A stretch of DNA of 54,351 bases. It comes from an uncultured Corynebacterium sp. Lineage in GTDB: Bacteria; Actinomycetota; Actinomycetes; Mycobacteriales; Mycobacteriaceae. Positions 54,334-54,351 of the stretch are shown piece by piece. The stretch is taken from positions 1 to 54,351 of the forward strand of contig CALUBS010000016.1 of assembly GCA_943914355.1 (NCBI GenBank). Direction: 5' to 3'. The position numbers were made by a program, and so were the translations under genes. The notes below the pieces were generated by a model. The model saw nothing but the letters and a program-made list of their open reading frames with translations, ran no database searches and was not told the DNA's origin. Numbering within the stretch: position 1 is the first letter of the stretch; each line of letters opens with the position of its first letter.

Positions 54334-54351
54334 TAGCTATGCTGCTTGGGT

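Overview
The window looks like chromosome of a Corynebacterium: GC-rich, with an NrdHIE/NrdF class Ib ribonucleotide reductase, a DtxR-type iron box, a secreted cutinase, a DUF222-type HNH gene, many start codons placed 7-8 nt after a -10 box, and two gene blocks whose order matches other Mycobacteriales. No phage, IS element, CRISPR array or rRNA was seen. Genus is inferred from content and gene order; species is not determined.

Layout. 0-2.5 kb: a luciferase-like oxidoreductase with a short C-terminus, an L,D-transpeptidase lipoprotein and tRNA-Lys(CTT). 2.5-5.6 kb: iron-siderophore-type ABC importer (ATPase, permease, binding lipoprotein) behind a DtxR-like box. 5.6-9.4 kb: glutaminase with a STAS-like tail, DUF3618 protein, Bcp peroxiredoxin, TetR regulator, HNH nuclease-like protein. 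9.4-12.8 kb: bioAD divergent from a POT-family transporter, with back-to-back promoters and a BioQ-like palindrome. 12.9-18.3 kb: SPFH protein, then an anaerobic operon in which pyruvate formate-lyase is encoded as two proteins (core and glycyl-radical subunit), with its activase and an alpha/beta hydrolase. 18.6-20.5 kb: NCS2 nucleobase permease fused to an OHCU-decarboxylase-like domain. 20.6-30.4 kb: tRNA-Leu(TAG), then a block colinear with the M. tuberculosis Rv1329c-Rv1343c region (membrane pair, rdgB, rph, metallo-beta-lactamase protein, murI, rhomboid, S58 hydrolase, DUF2017, clpS / pncB, dinG) but lacking mec-cysO-cysM. 30.4-41.9 kb: a PTH2-family gene broken by one stop codon, serB, ctaD, nrdF, a FadR-type regulator, nrdHIE under tandem NrdR boxes, cysteine-free L36, a sugar transporter, nadE. 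41.9-54.3 kb: fructosamine-kinase-like protein, two secreted SGNH hydrolases, cutinase, tRNA-Ala(GGC), a MauE/DsbA redox pair, paired CrcB fluoride channels, an esterase plus MprF-like pair (candidate aminoacyl-lipid system), and a MacB/FtsX-type exporter.

The most unusual signal is not a gene: the 11-mer GCTTGCCGATG (either strand) occurs 14 times in 54 kb, where a hand estimate from base composition expects about 0.04. All copies are inside genes, 11 read Leu-Ala-Asp and 3 are in other frames or antisense, so protein sequence alone does not explain them. It resembles a genome-wide signal word such as a DNA uptake sequence, Chi-like or KOPS-like site. Other points of interest are the split pyruvate formate-lyase, the permease fusion that seems to have lost its decarboxylase catalytic residues, the single-codon nonsense in the PTH2 gene, and a start-codon hairpin with a six-codon upstream frame on the Rv1339-like gene.
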